Assembly (NCBI GenBank): GCA_958295665.1
Contig: OY282558.1
Coordinates: 30,277,045 to 30,341,044 of the forward strand
Length of the DNA: 64,000 bases
Origin: Tipula vernalis
Taxonomy: Eukaryota; Arthropoda; Insecta; Diptera; Tipulidae
Reading direction: 5' to 3'
Shown: positions 48,801 through 54,250 of the stretch, one piece after another
How positions within the stretch are numbered: position 1 is the stretch's first letter
Layout of the letters: each line of letters starts with the position of its first letter
Made by a program: the position numbers and the translations under genes
The notes under the pieces: model-generated
The model's database searches: none
What the model was told of the DNA's origin: nothing
What the model saw: only the letters and a program-made list of their open reading frames with translations

Positions 48801-49146
48801 CTCGATGGTTGATAATATGCAACCATCCAAAATAATACATATTGTATCGACGCGTGGTACAGCACATGCGAATGCCGTGGTCCGTACAAGTGCGGCCAAA
48901 TTATTTAATCGTTTGGTCAGCAGATTAGGCTGTGATAAGATTTTTGCAATGAATAAAGAATGTCGTGATAAATTAATTTTAAATACTGCGCAATTGTTGC
49001 AAGAAGGCAGCTTAGAAACGCGAAACTATGCTAAAGATATATTTAAACAATTATCTCCTCACACTAGCTATAGTAAAGTGTTATTTGATGTAATTCCGCA
49101 ACGGATTTATCGCAATATAGAGAAAACACTTAAAAATATTAAATAA
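2..49146 (+). CDS. Togaram1: Crescerin/TOGARAM-type TOG-array protein, 5'-truncated, ten exons
   Basis: Joined exons: 2-805, 26783-27130, 27210-27338, 27483-27859, 28391-28535, 30224-30356, 30470-30662, 30740-30996, 31055-31187, 47469-49146. All junctions are GT/AG and keep phase; together they give 4,197 nt, 1,398 residues plus stop. The reading frame is open to the left edge, so the N-terminus lies outside the window. Visible layout: Ser/Pro-rich linker (residues about 1-250), a TOG/HEAT array (about 255-520), a low-complexity Asn/Gln/Ser linker (about 550-1170), and a C-terminal TOG domain (about 1175-1395). The internal TOG ends with a characteristic run (RKQLPIVGSDGS, then YTLRIPSPQG) that I associate with TOGARAM TOG2; the C-terminal array resembles TOGARAM TOG4. 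The family binds tubulin and shapes ciliary/axonemal microtubules. CLASP is the main alternative, but the C-terminus is TOG rather than a CLIP-interacting domain. Family assignment is strong, the exact orthologue less so. Confidence 0.85.
806..3190. other. Intron 1, left part: no recognisable gene
   Basis: AT-rich intronic sequence with a poly-T run near 1750-1771 and a small GGGAATATTCCC palindrome near 1186. Both strands are full of stops and I see no coding or transposon signature. It is the start of the 25,977-nt intron 806-26782. Confidence 0.6.
3190..4442 (-). pseudogene. Decayed non-LTR retrotransposon reverse transcriptase
   Basis: The minus strand carries RT landmarks in the right order but in several frames. 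A segment around 3955-3900 reads NLIPDTQFGF-like (the LIPxxQFGFR motif). The stretch ending near 3720 resembles NGVPQGSVLSPILFN but is altered, and YADDIVIFTSG at about 3660-3625 is the catalytic box of RT. A downstream MYGCPIWF at about 3355 matches the post-RT thumb of Jockey-like elements. Many frameshifts and stops show it is dead. The upstream end (4285-4440, ending in TRAKPNIYTYR) may belong to the same element; it is cut at 4443 by the long-inverted-repeat element. Confidence 0.7.
4443..5766. mobile_element. Unclassified DNA element with about 265-bp inverted terminal repeats
   Basis: The left end begins CGGTGTGAAGTATTTCACAC and the right end finishes with its complement. Similarity of the two arms continues inward for about 265 bp (4443-4710 against 5500-5766). 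The left arm also has a partial direct duplication: the block with AAGTGGACAGGTCAAG at about 4572 recurs at about 4752. The interior holds short ORFs (4933-5256, 5299-5481) with no family I recognise. I could not find a convincing target-site duplication, so the superfamily stays open. It could be a foldback element or the non-autonomous relic of a cut-and-paste transposon. Confidence 0.7.
5767..8214. other. Intron 1: AT-rich, nothing recognised
   Basis: Very AT-rich with homopolymer A and T runs (near 6258, 6840, 7383, 7500). Short ORFs here (for example 7232-7519) consist of AT-rich codons with no domain. I see no gene. Confidence 0.55.
8318..9046. repeat. Foldback element with arms of about 325 and 375 bp
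   Basis: The two halves are inverted copies over almost the whole length. It begins GAGAATAAACATTTG and ends with the complement CAAATGTTTATTCTC. The arms meet near 8643-8670 around GATGTTAAACAAAAAAC / GTTTTTTGTTTAACAT. The arms differ at scattered positions and small indels, so this is an old palindrome and would form a strong hairpin. It fits a foldback-type MITE. Confidence 0.8.
9121..9469. mobile_element. PIF/Harbinger-type MITE with TAA target duplication
   Basis: Terminal inverted repeats of about 21 bp: CACGCCAATTCCCATAGTCG on the left and the complement of CACCCCAATTCCCATAGTCG on the right. A TAA trinucleotide flanks both sides (9118-9120 and 9470-9472), the duplication expected for PIF/Harbinger. 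Subterminal CACGTC/GACGTG repeats are present. It is 349 bp and non-coding. Confidence 0.75.
9880..11230. repeat. Old degenerate repeat array (TTAACGGAAA-GCTTTCAGAAA type)
   Basis: A block resembling ATTTAACGGAAAAGCTTTC AGAAA..AAAAGCTTC recurs near 10183, 10397, 10582, 10690, 11080 and 11178. Each copy is preceded by AAAAATT-AAATTTTA-like sequence. Spacing is irregular (about 100-390 bp), so internal copies are probably lost or unrecognisable. Non-coding. Confidence 0.5.
11255..11716 (-). pseudogene. 3' end of an I/R1-group non-LTR retrotransposon
   Basis: The minus-strand ORF 11716-11348 encodes the C-terminus of ORF2 after the RNase H domain. It has LRLLTGFLTGHVPLRYHL and the Cys-His signature CRFCGLEAESAEHVLCHC. 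A GC-richer 3' UTR follows and ends in (TAA)n-type repeats at 11262-11280, as in I-like elements. The piece is 5'-truncated at about 11716. The ORF part has no internal stop, so this is a comparatively young insertion. Confidence 0.8.
11720..12539. other. Intron 1 between LINE tail and piggyBac: nothing recognised
   Basis: AT-rich sequence without a recognisable gene or element, up to the TTAA that marks the piggyBac insertion. Confidence 0.5.
12540..12604 (+). repeat. piggyBac left end: TTAA, TIR and subterminal palindrome
   Basis: TTAA at 12540-12543 is followed by the TIR to 12560. After a 17-nt spacer comes a second TCTATACCC joined to CCACCCGGGTGG. The same two-part arrangement, inverted, forms the right end at 15341-15565. 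Repeated terminal/subterminal motifs are the usual transposase-binding layout in piggyBac elements. Confidence 0.8.
12869..15167 (+). pseudogene. piggyBac transposase, core replaced by a microsatellite
   Basis: Exon 1 is 12869-12909 (MADHRDISNAEFR plus a split Arg), with donor gtaaga and acceptor ccctag. Exon 2 starts at 12975 with LSYEDQQAYLNRLLEECDDD and an acidic N-terminal region. The transposase body starts (TFKCIFTDVMCEIIIRHTN) and stops near 13505. A 633-bp TATTC(T/A)G array follows. Transposase sequence resumes near 14157 in another frame at GRTRFTQYMPSKPAKYGI. The C-terminal half keeps the second catalytic Asp (TDNCFTT, about 14370), GGVDNMDKL with the third and fourth Asp (about 14662-14688), and the Cys/His-rich tail (CWIC...C..C). 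The first catalytic Asp region is missing, and a TAA/TAG breaks both frames after the array. Normally it cuts and pastes at TTAA; this copy cannot encode active enzyme. Confidence 0.88.
13507..14139 (+). repeat. Heptanucleotide TATTC(T/A)G array, about 90 units
   Basis: Alternating blocks of TATTCTG and TATTCAG with rare variants (TATTTTG, TATTCCG, one TACC slip near 13617). Because 7 is not a multiple of 3, every + frame reads the same seven-residue repeat (YSVFCIL or YSVFSIQ), so the array is stop-free on the + strand. A segment of mixed CTG/CAG order near 13830-13905 recurs at about 13950-14020, showing a longer internal duplication. Confidence 0.97.
15341..15565 (-). repeat. piggyBac right end: two palindrome-plus-TIR copies and TTAA
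   Basis: GGCCACCCGGGTGGCC (15341-15356) is joined to GGGTATAGACTACAAGAG. A second, slightly degraded copy (15529-15546) is joined to the true TIR GGGTATAGACACAAGGG, followed by TTAA at 15562-15565. The element's poly(A) signal AATAAA lies just inside, at 15297-15302. Confidence 0.8.
15566..21289. other. Intron 1: AT-rich stretch with an unclassified GC-richer patch
   Basis: Mostly AT-rich with no gene. The patch at about 17930-18200 is GC-richer and open on the minus strand for 128 codons (18177-17791), but I recognise no domain on either strand. The region 18640-18720 has repeated CAATACCAA words. A GC-rich knot near 19525-19545 (GACAACGCGCGACGCCGCG) and another near 20770-20790 (GGCGCCTCTAGCGGCGC) can form small hairpins and may be transposon ends. 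A TGAAGAGGATAG inverted pair sits at about 20514-20550. Confidence 0.45.
21290..22130 (-). pseudogene. Helitron helicase fragments
   Basis: On the minus strand, 22050-21750 reads through SSKEAVWRILNFSIHERYP, HLENGQRVYFTTDNGQERA and PPNTTLTAIF. These are hallmarks of the segment before the Pif1-like helicase in Helitron Rep/Hel proteins. At about 21665-21580 follows IIIWDECTMAHKKALETLDR, the Walker B motif (DE) and flanking helicase region. A weak match near 21400 (ICEQLLSLGDFKF) continues it. The Walker A region is missing and frames are broken, so this is a dead internally deleted copy. Neither Helitron terminus is identified. Confidence 0.8.
22130..22450. repeat. Short degenerate tandem repeat, about 75-bp period
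   Basis: TTCATCATTAT-TTAAGAAATAGCCAA-CTCT recurs at about 22273 and 22347. AAAATCATTT-AGA-TCCCATTTC occurs at about 22142 and 22413. The copies are imperfect. They lie next to the Helitron remnant and could be part of it. Confidence 0.5.
22731..22928 (+). repeat. (CTGTCAGT)n tract in module A1
   Basis: About 24 octanucleotide units. Eight is not a multiple of 3, so all + frames stay open and read SVCQSVSL-type repeats. The flanks are conserved between module copies even where the tract length differs, so the tract is the variable core of the module rather than a gene. Confidence 0.95.
23168..24355 (+). repeat. Satellite array, eight units in a short-long-long order
   Basis: Each unit runs from GATTAGGGTTTTTTAACTAGG to ACGAACGATCCGTATG. 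Long units are about 159 bp; short units (about 128 bp) lack roughly 33 bp between two GTTG words (the GCAATGGCCGATATTGGCCC block). The order is S L, S L L, S L L, and the two L types of each triplet are distinguished by AATCTTCGTAG versus AATTTTGCAG. This is a higher-order repeat made by duplicating a triplet. Confidence 0.92.
24479..24675 (+). repeat. (CTGTCAGT)n tract in module A2
   Basis: Same octanucleotide as in A1, about 24 units, ending with CTGTCGGTCTGTCTATG. Both intron-1 tracts are of near-equal length, longer than those at 51.1, 52.6 and 53.1 kb. Confidence 0.95.
24991..26782. other. Intron 1, right end: no clear gene
   Basis: AT-rich with poly-A/T runs at 26200 and 26300. A 38-codon minus-strand stretch near 25693-25575 (LTLDKRITIIVRYKGLTYEQ) could be a helix-turn-helix remnant of a transposase, but it is too short to call. 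The intron ends at ttttccag before 26783. Confidence 0.45.
26783..27859 (+). CDS. Togaram1: TOGARAM exons B-D (internal TOG domain)
   Basis: Exon B is 26783-27130, exon C 27210-27338, exon D 27483-27859. Acceptors are ttttccag, gttttctag and atttttag; donors are gtaagt, gtaatt and gtaata. Phases are 0, 0 and 2. Exon B starts with the TOG HEAT helix DWRLRSRAVCAIEDAL and C adds FRENALQMVLYAL. Exon D carries AALDVLAVLGQISS followed by an Arg-Lys-rich RLSRKQLP segment seen after TOG2 in TOGARAM proteins. Exon C is missed by simple ORF calling because it is only 129 nt. The two introns inside this block are short (79 and 144 nt), unlike the giant intron just upstream. Confidence 0.88.
28391..28535 (+). 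CDS. Togaram1: TOGARAM exon E (linker)
   Basis: A 145-nt exon between tttgcag and gtaagt, entering in phase 2 and leaving in phase 0. It encodes an Asn-rich start followed by RFGRRAPHEMLAIGVGVKN and an acidic end (DDKDAFSSGNW). No domain is recognised. Phase continuity with exons D and F is the main evidence, so confidence is below that of the TOG exons. Confidence 0.75.
28536..30223. other. TOGARAM intron E-F, 1,688 nt
   Basis: Plain AT-rich intron without recognised elements; donor gtaagt and acceptor tttttag. Confidence 0.65.
30224..31187 (+). CDS. Togaram1: TOGARAM exons F-I (low-complexity linker)
   Basis: Four exons: 30224-30356, 30470-30662, 30740-30996, 31055-31187, separated by introns of 113, 77 and 58 nt. 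Phases chain correctly (1, 2, 1, 2). The encoded linker has a Gln/Pro tract in exon F, Asn/Ser/Gly runs in exon G, an Asn-rich segment in H and a poly-Asn run in I. Short motifs such as SRSVPELPNS, KIPVTVSR and SFSVQKLNG look more constrained than the surrounding low-complexity sequence. The last codon is split (AG) and is completed by the C at 47469 across a 16.3-kb intron. Confidence 0.75.
31188..31725. other. Start of 16.3-kb TOGARAM intron I-J
   Basis: The intron spans 31188-47468. In this first part I see nothing recognisable. Elements inside the rest are listed separately. Parts not listed (32311-33509, 34381-34789, 40240-41139, 41351-41869) are AT-rich and show nothing I can name. Confidence 0.55.
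31726..32310 (-). pseudogene. MULE (Mutator-like) transposase fragment
   Basis: The minus strand from about 32260 down reads LMDGTFEVVQVF, IHG, VPLLFCVVSSKTQAYFETFYEL, ASLEKASISALKMFFP and then CLFRYGLSN. This is the order of the MULE domain: DGTF with the first catalytic Asp, the VPLLF..L..KT block, the DFEKA region and the FHL.QS region. The second Asp position reads SLEKA instead of DFEKA. Stops and a frameshift near 31950 break it; the tail continues as RMLKSLALVPAN. It is a dead, partial copy. Confidence 0.75.
33510..34380 (-). pseudogene. mariner transposase, decayed
   Basis: The minus strand reads AAETYRILRETYGEHS, then EGKCVPHQL, LLQRYERKSLLHRIVT and GNEKWVYFENHKRRKS. After these come RPNRFGRKTTPCVWWDQED, VVYYELLKPGETVNANHY and EEVENWVSEW. 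This is mariner order, spread over several frames with stops. The first catalytic Asp of GDEKW is Asn (codon at 34043-34045), and the HDNARPH box reads YNNACC, again Asp to Asn. The PDLAPSDYH segment is absent. Terminal repeats were not found. Confidence 0.88.
34790..35770. repeat. Degenerate short repeat rich in CTCGAATAATCTC
   Basis: Words such as CTCGAATAATCTC, CTCGAATAACCTCG, ATCGAATAAGCTCGAATG and ATTCTCAATAAATTTCGA recur dozens of times at 10-25 bp spacing over about 1 kb. The core TCGAATAA is often intact but the spacing drifts. It looks like an old satellite. Confidence 0.6.
35771..39497. other. Intron I-J, central part: nothing certain
   Basis: AT-rich. TTGGGTTGATAACTAAATAATTG near 36404 resembles the terminal repeat of a mariner element, but nothing coding follows. 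A perfect 18-bp palindrome GATTACTGCGCAGTAATC lies near 36925. Confidence 0.45.
39498..40199 (+). CDS. Unknown Asn/acidic-rich ORF inside TOGARAM intron
   Basis: A 233-codon ORF inside a region otherwise full of stops. It starts MYDNNSNTDGADAGVDSK. A basic/aromatic Cys segment follows (NYPQFCCFNFFRKKFF), then poly-Asn, then an acidic half with an imperfect duplication (LETDETIITDLETNETIIT). No signal peptide, membrane helix or domain is recognised. A poly(A) signal AATAAA lies at 40234-40239. Read as a single exon it would be a nested gene. Alternatively, the donor-like GTACGT at 40178 ends the coding part in phase 2, the phase needed to join exon J at 47469, making this an alternative first exon. 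Its Asn-rich style matches the TOGARAM linker. The function is unknown. Confidence 0.5.
   Translation: MYDNNSNTDGADAGVDSKIINKSGKRFLNYPQFCCFNFFRKKFFTPKTTINNNSSSDNHNINYIKENNEITIIGLNNNNNNSDSISDHNNHVTNGNGYLSNGLVDSKEASLVLSEPDECRLVEMDEDKDSLVEDNDLQGKILAEPDENDNELSVNIIPELKIKEAYISTLETDETIITDLETNETIITAMPLIGFEDPEDMLIMIKEADESNGNTDISRPTTMSPVAYVFQTI
41140..41350. repeat. Foldback hairpin, arms of at least 62 bp
   Basis: The left arm (about 41170-41232, with TGCTTGAGTGAAACATTT and AATGGAAAAACTCAGCT) is matched by an inverted right arm (about 41263-41325), around a spacer of about 30 bp. Weaker pairing continues outward to about 41140 and 41350. It is probably a MITE end pair or solo foldback; non-coding. 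Confidence 0.7.
41870..42530 (+). pseudogene. IS630/mariner-superfamily transposase, internally deleted
   Basis: The first frame reads SISRETARRIVRLHRFHRYH, ITLTQELVQHGFERKFKFC, then NRWNLVTWCGIVNGFLIGFYFF. The block with the first catalytic Asp (usual form ILFSDEA.F) is missing between HN and RWNL, so about 45 residues are deleted. Another frame (42151-42528) ends with MKRISNACSSIPQRVLLTTV and RNFERRIQLCIDNN, the usual C-terminus of this insect transposase group. The linking DDE part is scrambled. Confidence 0.75.
42735..44508 (+). mobile_element. R1-like non-LTR retrotransposon, 5' part only
   Basis: A GC-richer block with a 5' UTR (to 42866), ORF1, and the first about 35 codons of ORF2. 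ORF2 starts KEMKIIQLNPNHCEVAQELL (from about 44401), the entry to the endonuclease domain, and the element stops abruptly near 44508. Keeping the 5' end while losing the 3' end is unusual for LINE insertions, which are normally 5'-truncated, so a later deletion is likely. Confidence 0.75.
42867..44397 (+). pseudogene. Retrotransposon ORF1 (gag-like) with CCHC knuckles, frameshifted
   Basis: The first part (42867-43724) is a basic, Ser/Lys-rich N-terminal region. After a frame break the second part (43794-44099) continues with VKGDPTLNTLGEKVSNIRQ and GGLLLELQITEDQ. The third (about 44216-44397) holds the zinc knuckles CRRCGGEGHFAKLYQKDLKC and CLLCDGMAKDCSKHV, then PAYQKVLQIE. ORF1 proteins of R1-type elements bind the element RNA as ribonucleoprotein. 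In the first knuckle the third Cys is replaced (AKLY where AKDC is expected). The TGA of ORF1 overlaps ATGA at the ORF2 start, as in R1 relatives. At least two frameshifts and a stop near 44097 inactivate it. Confidence 0.78.
44509..47468. other. Intron I-J, right end: nothing recognised
   Basis: AT-rich intron with a poly-T run near 45130; no gene or element recognised. It ends in a T-rich tract and tattacag before exon J. Confidence 0.55.
47469..49146 (+). CDS. Togaram1: TOGARAM exon J, C-terminal TOG domain and stop
   Basis: The terminal exon follows acceptor tattacag and starts in phase 2. It is 1,678 nt long and ends with TAA at 49144-49146. The first 330 or so residues are a Ser/Asn/acidic linker with repeated NIPLNEE/HIPFDEIPINSKT-like motifs, then a basic patch (KLKPVIFRSKKVAP). 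The remaining 220 residues are a HEAT-type TOG array: DALNQCIIQLESQNW, NLRSQVARAACQAAGEFF, FLRADAGRALDSMV, AVVRTSAAKLFNRLV. The conserved Trp in the first helix pair fits the tubulin-binding loop position. A second, broken copy of part of this exon lies at 54080-54250. Confidence 0.9.
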
Positions 49147-50744
49147 ATTAAATTAAATTTTCAATTAATTTAAAAAATTATGTATATTTATTTATAAAAA
49201 AAACTAATTAATTCATTTCGTTAAGTTTTTATTTCTCTTGTCTCAATTTAAAAATTTTAAAAATATAAAATATTAATATTTGTTATACTTGATATTAAAA
49301 TATATTATAATCGTAAAAAATTCTGTACAAATTTATTAACTCGCTCTTTTATTAAATTGTGCAATATATGTACGTTTTTGTTCTTGGAATTTTAAGCGGT
49401 AAGTATTGTAATCCAAACTTTTACCTTGGGTATGTATTCGGTTAAGTTCTGTGACCTAAGTAGCGAGTTGTATCAAGTTACTGTTAGAGGAGGGTTGGAG
49501 CAAGCTAACACAGAAGATCTTGAGCCGACAATTTGTTGGCGACTATTAGTAAAAGTAATGCGGAATGCGACAAACCAGCATCTAAAAAGACAGTTCCCAG
49601 AAGAAGGAAAAGCTTAGCAAAACTACAACAAACAACATATCAAATGCGAGAAAGTAAGACAAGTAGGCGCATTCAGGTCGAAAAGAGGCCCATGTTAAAT
49701 CAACAGTGCAGGAGAGGAAGAAAGGAGGCGTGGTTTAATTTCTTTAATAACCTTGAAAGCTATACAAGCCACCAGAAAGGATAAAAAATACATACCAATT
49801 CCTAAGGCGTGACAACAGACAAACAACTTCTGGGTTCCTATCCATTTTATGATGGGAAGAAAAACTGGGCAAACCCCGAGGAACACACGTGCTACTAATG
49901 AAAGAAAGTGAATACTGGCCTTTTGAGGAGCCACCTAGTGTAGAGGAAATAAAGATCACAGTAAATGTAATAAGACCAGAACAATATCAGGGTTAGTAGA
50001 TCAGATATCAATGCTACTATAATAGATTGCTTGCCTGAAGAAGCATGGGATCTATTAGGTAGAATACAATCCATTTGGAACACAAACGAGATTCCGGAAG
50101 AATGGATGGAAACAATCCAAATACCAATAAAATGATGACAGATTACGGGAGAATACAAAACAATTACCGATGAAGGGTATAGAATATATGCGAAATTACA
50201 CGTTTTTGAAAAACAGATCTATTATCTATAGGTGATCATATGTTCGTGGTACGAAGAGGAATGGAAATTGCATAGGACATTAAATGTGCCACCATTGGAC
50301 ATAAGTCGGGCGTTTCATACTGTTGATCTCATATCAGTAAAAAGCATGCTAAAATACGAAAACATTGGGCATCACTTGATAAACAGAATTGTAAAAACTT
50401 ACCTTTGGGAAAGTATATCTAATATGTGGTGTCAGCAACACGATGATGGAAAAGTCCATAGGAATGAAACAAGGATGGCCACTACTGTTGGCGTACGCAG
50501 ACGATATTATCGTTCTACACACAAATCGGGAAGATCTATCGAACATTGTACAGGAATTAGTTTCCCTCCTAGGAACATTAGGAATACAAATCAACAAAAA
50601 GAAGTCAGAGTTATTAATCAGAACGCCGTTAAGCAGCCATCTATAACCATAAACAATAAGCATAGGAAGGATGCGAGTAGCCGTGAAAATCAATCAAGTA
50701 CTTGGGTAGTATTTTAACAAGTGAGTTAAATCGAAAGGAAAAAA

Positions 50745-52721
50745 TGGAGGTGTGGCCAACACACGACTTTCTTTTACGAACAGAGAATTTTGAAAAAAAA
50801 TTTTTTTTTCTTAATTTTTTTTTTAAATTTTTTATTTTTTATTTTTATTTGTTTTTAATTTTTGGAAACATTTCGTATTAATTAGTATTTTGTAAACATT
50901 ATACTTTTTAAGATATTTGCAAAACAAATTTTCTGGACCAAGGAAGTGGCCACTTCCGGTTAGCCGATTTGGAGTAAAATTCACTGGGACCTCCCAATTT
51001 ATCAAAAAAGCTTAAATTGGAAGTTTCAGTTCGATTAATTAAACCATATGGGCTGTAGAGAGGACAAAGACAGACTGACAGACTAACAGACTGACCGACT
51101 GACCGACTGACCGACTGACAGACTGACAGACTGACAGACTGACAGACTGACAGACTGACAGACTGACAGACTGACAGACAGACAGACACTATTCCGAAAC
51201 CCACTTTTTCGGACTCAGGGGACCTCAAAACAAATAAATCTCTAGAAATCTCAAGGTCCAAAATTTTCAGGATTACTATACTTTATTTTACGAGAGTAAA
51301 AGAAAATAAAAAACCCTAATCCATACGGATCGTTCGTTTAGTAAAAGTTCTGCAAAATTATTTTTTGGAAATCGCACACAAATCCCAAGGGCCAATATCG
51401 GCCATTGCCAACAATGATGACAAAGGTTTCGCTAGCACATGGAATAGGTTCCTTAATTACCTAGTTAGAAAACCCGAATCCATACGGATCCTTCGTTTAG
51501 TAAAAGTTCTACGAAATTATTTTTTGGAAATCGCACGCAACCCCCAAGGGCCAATATCGGCCATTGCCAACAATGATGACAAAGGTTTGGTTAGCACATA
51601 GAACAGGTTGCTCAATTACATAGTTAAAAAACCCTAATTCATACGGATCGTTCGTTTAGTAAAAGTTCTGCAAAATTATTTTTTGGAAATCGCACACAAA
51701 CCCCAAGGGCCAATATCGGCCATTGCCAACAATGATGACAAAGGTTTCGCTAGCACATGGAATAGGTTCCTTAATTACCTAGTTAGAAAACCCTAATCCA
51801 TACGGATCGTTCGTTTAGTAAAAGTTCTGCAAAATTATTTTTTTGGAAATCGCACTCAATTCCCAAGGGCCAATATCGGCCATTGCCAACAATGATGACA
51901 AAGGTTTGGCTAGCACATAGAATAGGTCCCTCAAATACCTAGTTAAAAACCTCTAATACATACGGATCGTTCGTTTAGTAAAAGTTCTGGAAAATTATTT
52001 TTTGGAAATCCCACTCAACTCCCAATGGAAAGTATCGGCCATTGCTACAAATGATGACAAAGGTTTCGCTAACACACAGATCAAATCCCTCAAATATCTA
52101 GTAAGAAAACTCTAATCCATACGAATCGTTCGTTTAATAAAAGTTCTACGAAATTATTTTTTTGGAAATCGCACTCAACAATGATGATAAAGATATCGCT
52201 AGCACATGGAATAGGTCCCTTAATTACCTAGTTAAAATTGAGGTGTGCAAGGAAAAAATGGAGGTGTGGCCAACACACGACTTTCTTTTACGAACAGAGA
52301 ATTTTGAGAAATTTTATTTTTTTCTTAATTTTTTTTTTAATTTTTTATTTTTATTTGTTTTTAATTTTTGGAAACATTTTGTATTCAGTTGTTTTTTGTA
52401 AACCTTATACTTTTTAAGATATTTGCAAAACAAATTTTCTGGACCAAGGGTGTGGCTACTTCCGGTTAGCCGATTTGGAGTAAAATTCACTGGGACCTCC
52501 CAATTTATCAAAAAAGCTTAAATCTGAAGTTTCAGTTCGATTGATTAAACCATATGGGCTGTAGAGAGGACACAGACAGACTGACAGACAGACAGACAGA
52601 CACCATTTCGAAACCCACTTTTTCGGACTCAAGGGACCTCAAAACAAATAAATCTCTAAAAATCTCAAGGTCCAAAATTTTCATGAATACTATACTTTAT
52701 TTTACTAGAGTAAAAGAAAGT
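50745..52721 (-). mobile_element. Composite repeat element, copy 2 (module A, satellite, module A)
   Basis: Same family as 22612-24990 but inverted. Module A3 is 50745-51309, satellite units 51310-52230, module A4 52259-52721. The (CTGTCAGT)n tracts are much shorter here (51069-51187 and 52574-52604). AAGGAAAAAATGGAGGTGTGG occurs at both 50735 and 52249 (differing only just outside), so the A-plus-satellite segment looks duplicated in tandem. The left part also holds TTGAGGTGTG at 52238, a scrap of a module end. Confidence 0.75.
51310..52230 (-). repeat. Satellite array, six inverted units
   Basis: Units begin near 51310, 51473, 51632, 51790, 51952 and 52112 (read on the + strand as CCATACGGATCGTTCGTTTAG). 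Five are of the long type; the last lacks the GGCCAATATCGGCC block and is short. The units are more diverged than in array 1 (for example CCCAATGGAAAGTATCGGCC), so this array looks older. Confidence 0.9.
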
Positions 52722-52777
52722 AAAAATCAAAGTTGCATTAGAGTAAACAAGATTCCAGGTGTTGCAGTAATAAAAAA

Positions 52778-53253
52778 TGGAGGTGTGGCCAACACACGAC
52801 TTTCTTTTACGAACAGAGAATTTTGAGAAATTTTAATTTTTTTTTATAATTTTTTAAATTTTTTTTTTTTAATTTTATTTGTTTTGAATTTTTGGAAATA
52901 TTTTGTTTTTAGTAGTTTTTTGTAAACCTTATACTTTTTAAGATATTTGCAAAATAAATTTTCTGGACCAAGGGAGTGGCCACTTCCGGTTAGCCGAATT
53001 GGAGTAAAATTCACTGGGACCTCCCAATTTATCAAAAAAGCTTAAATCTGAAGTTTCAGTTCGATTGGTTAAACCATCTGGGCTGTAGAGAGTACACAGA
53101 CAGACTGACAGACTGACAGACTGACAGACAGACACCATTTCGAAACCCACTTTTTCGGACTCAGGGGACCTCAAAACAGATAAATCACTAAAAATATCAA
53201 GGTCCAAAATTTTCATGATTACTATACTTTATTTTACTAGAGTAAAAGAAAGT
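52778..53253 (-). mobile_element. Solo module A (476 bp)
   Basis: A full-length single module: TGGAGGTGTGGCCAACACAC on the left, GTAAAATAAAG complement and GAAAGT on the right. The octanucleotide core is short (53096-53132). It sits between an AAAAA run and AAAATG in the host retroelement without any satellite, showing that module A can insert alone. Confidence 0.8.
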
Positions 53254-54079
53254 AAAATGTACAAATCAGTAACAGCTCTACACTTAATATACGGTTTGAA
53301 AGCAGCAGCATTTAGAAAGGCGAATAGAGTTAAACTTAAGCGCTTTGAAAAAAGAACCATAACTTGAATGCTAAAGTTCTCTTCCGCACGTCTAGCAAGT
53401 AGGAGAGCGAGAAATACATTAGCAGGAAAAACTATAACTACGAAGATAACAGTATATGAGATCTACTATTAGGGGCATGTGCAAAGAAGGAACATAGGGG
53501 ATATATTAAATTCAGCGATAAGATATTCGCACAAAGAAAAAAAAATAGATCGACCTAGTTTTACATGGAAACACATCCTTAAAAAGTGATTTCAAAAATT
53601 TAATATAGCAGAACAGGAGTGGGAAATTCTAGCTAAAGACAAAAAGAGACTATGGAAAACGGTGGAAACTTTGTACGAAAACGAAGGTTCATCGTCGGGA
53701 GGTAATTCTATGGGAGAGTAGTCAAGTGATGAAAAGCCGGAAATAGGAAATAATCACTAAAGGAAATTGGGTAATGTTTAATCAACGACAAGTTGGTGTT
53801 AATCAAAAGGGAAATCAAATTTGGTTAAAGCTAATACCTTGCTTCGATTGTCTTTCTGTAGTACAAATTTTAAAGGCTTTGACCTTGTATTTAATGTGTT
53901 ATGTTTTTGATAGTGGACAATGAGACCAGTTTGATTCTCATATCTGGAGAGGATTATTTAAAATAAATTTAATTTAATTTATTTAAATCATTTAAATTTA
54001 AAACTAAAGTAATCGTACCATGTATAAAAAAAACATTTTAATGATTCGATGAATAAATGAAAAAGTAAATTCCGATGTA

Positions 54080-54250
54080 AAATGGTGGCTCCGTGGAAGC
54101 ATCCTGATGTACAAAAAGCTAAACAAACTGAAACTTATACATCCCCAACTGTTATCTCTGTATTTGGCCCATCCCAGAGACGCATTTAATCAATGTATCA
54201 TCCAATTGAAGAGTCAAAATTGAGAAAACTACAATGAATGGTATACATTA
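54080..54250 (+). pseudogene. Decayed duplicate of part of TOGARAM exon J
   Basis: This stretch matches 48383-48552 almost throughout. Shared words include ACAAAAAGCTAAACAAACTG, AAACTTATACATC, TGTATCATCCAATTG and ACTACAATGAATGGTATACA. Indels and a TGA replacing the conserved TGG (AAATTGAGAAAAC for AATTGGGAAAC) abolish coding. The copy starts inside the basic linker and ends inside the first TOG helix, so it is a fragment of genomic or cDNA origin; it contains no splice junction that could tell these apart. Confidence 0.88.

Larger units (their letters stand above)
49425..53710 (+). mobile_element. Decayed non-LTR retrotransposon, split by two insertions
   Basis: Reading order on the + strand: a segment with NATNQHLKRQFPEEGKA (to 49617), a Lys/Arg-rich stretch (49533-49784), and RT pieces DISRAFHTVDLISVKSMLKYE (about 50305). 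These are followed by LLLAYADDIIVLHTNREDL (about 50470-50530), with the catalytic YADD, and NKKKSELLIRTPL. The host sequence is broken at 50745-52721 and at 52778-53253. The short piece between them (about 52726-52776) and the tail from 53258 (VTALHLIYGLKAAAFRKANR, GHVQRRNIG, RPSFTWKHILKK) continue the same element. Many frameshifts are present. The clade is uncertain. Confidence 0.7.
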
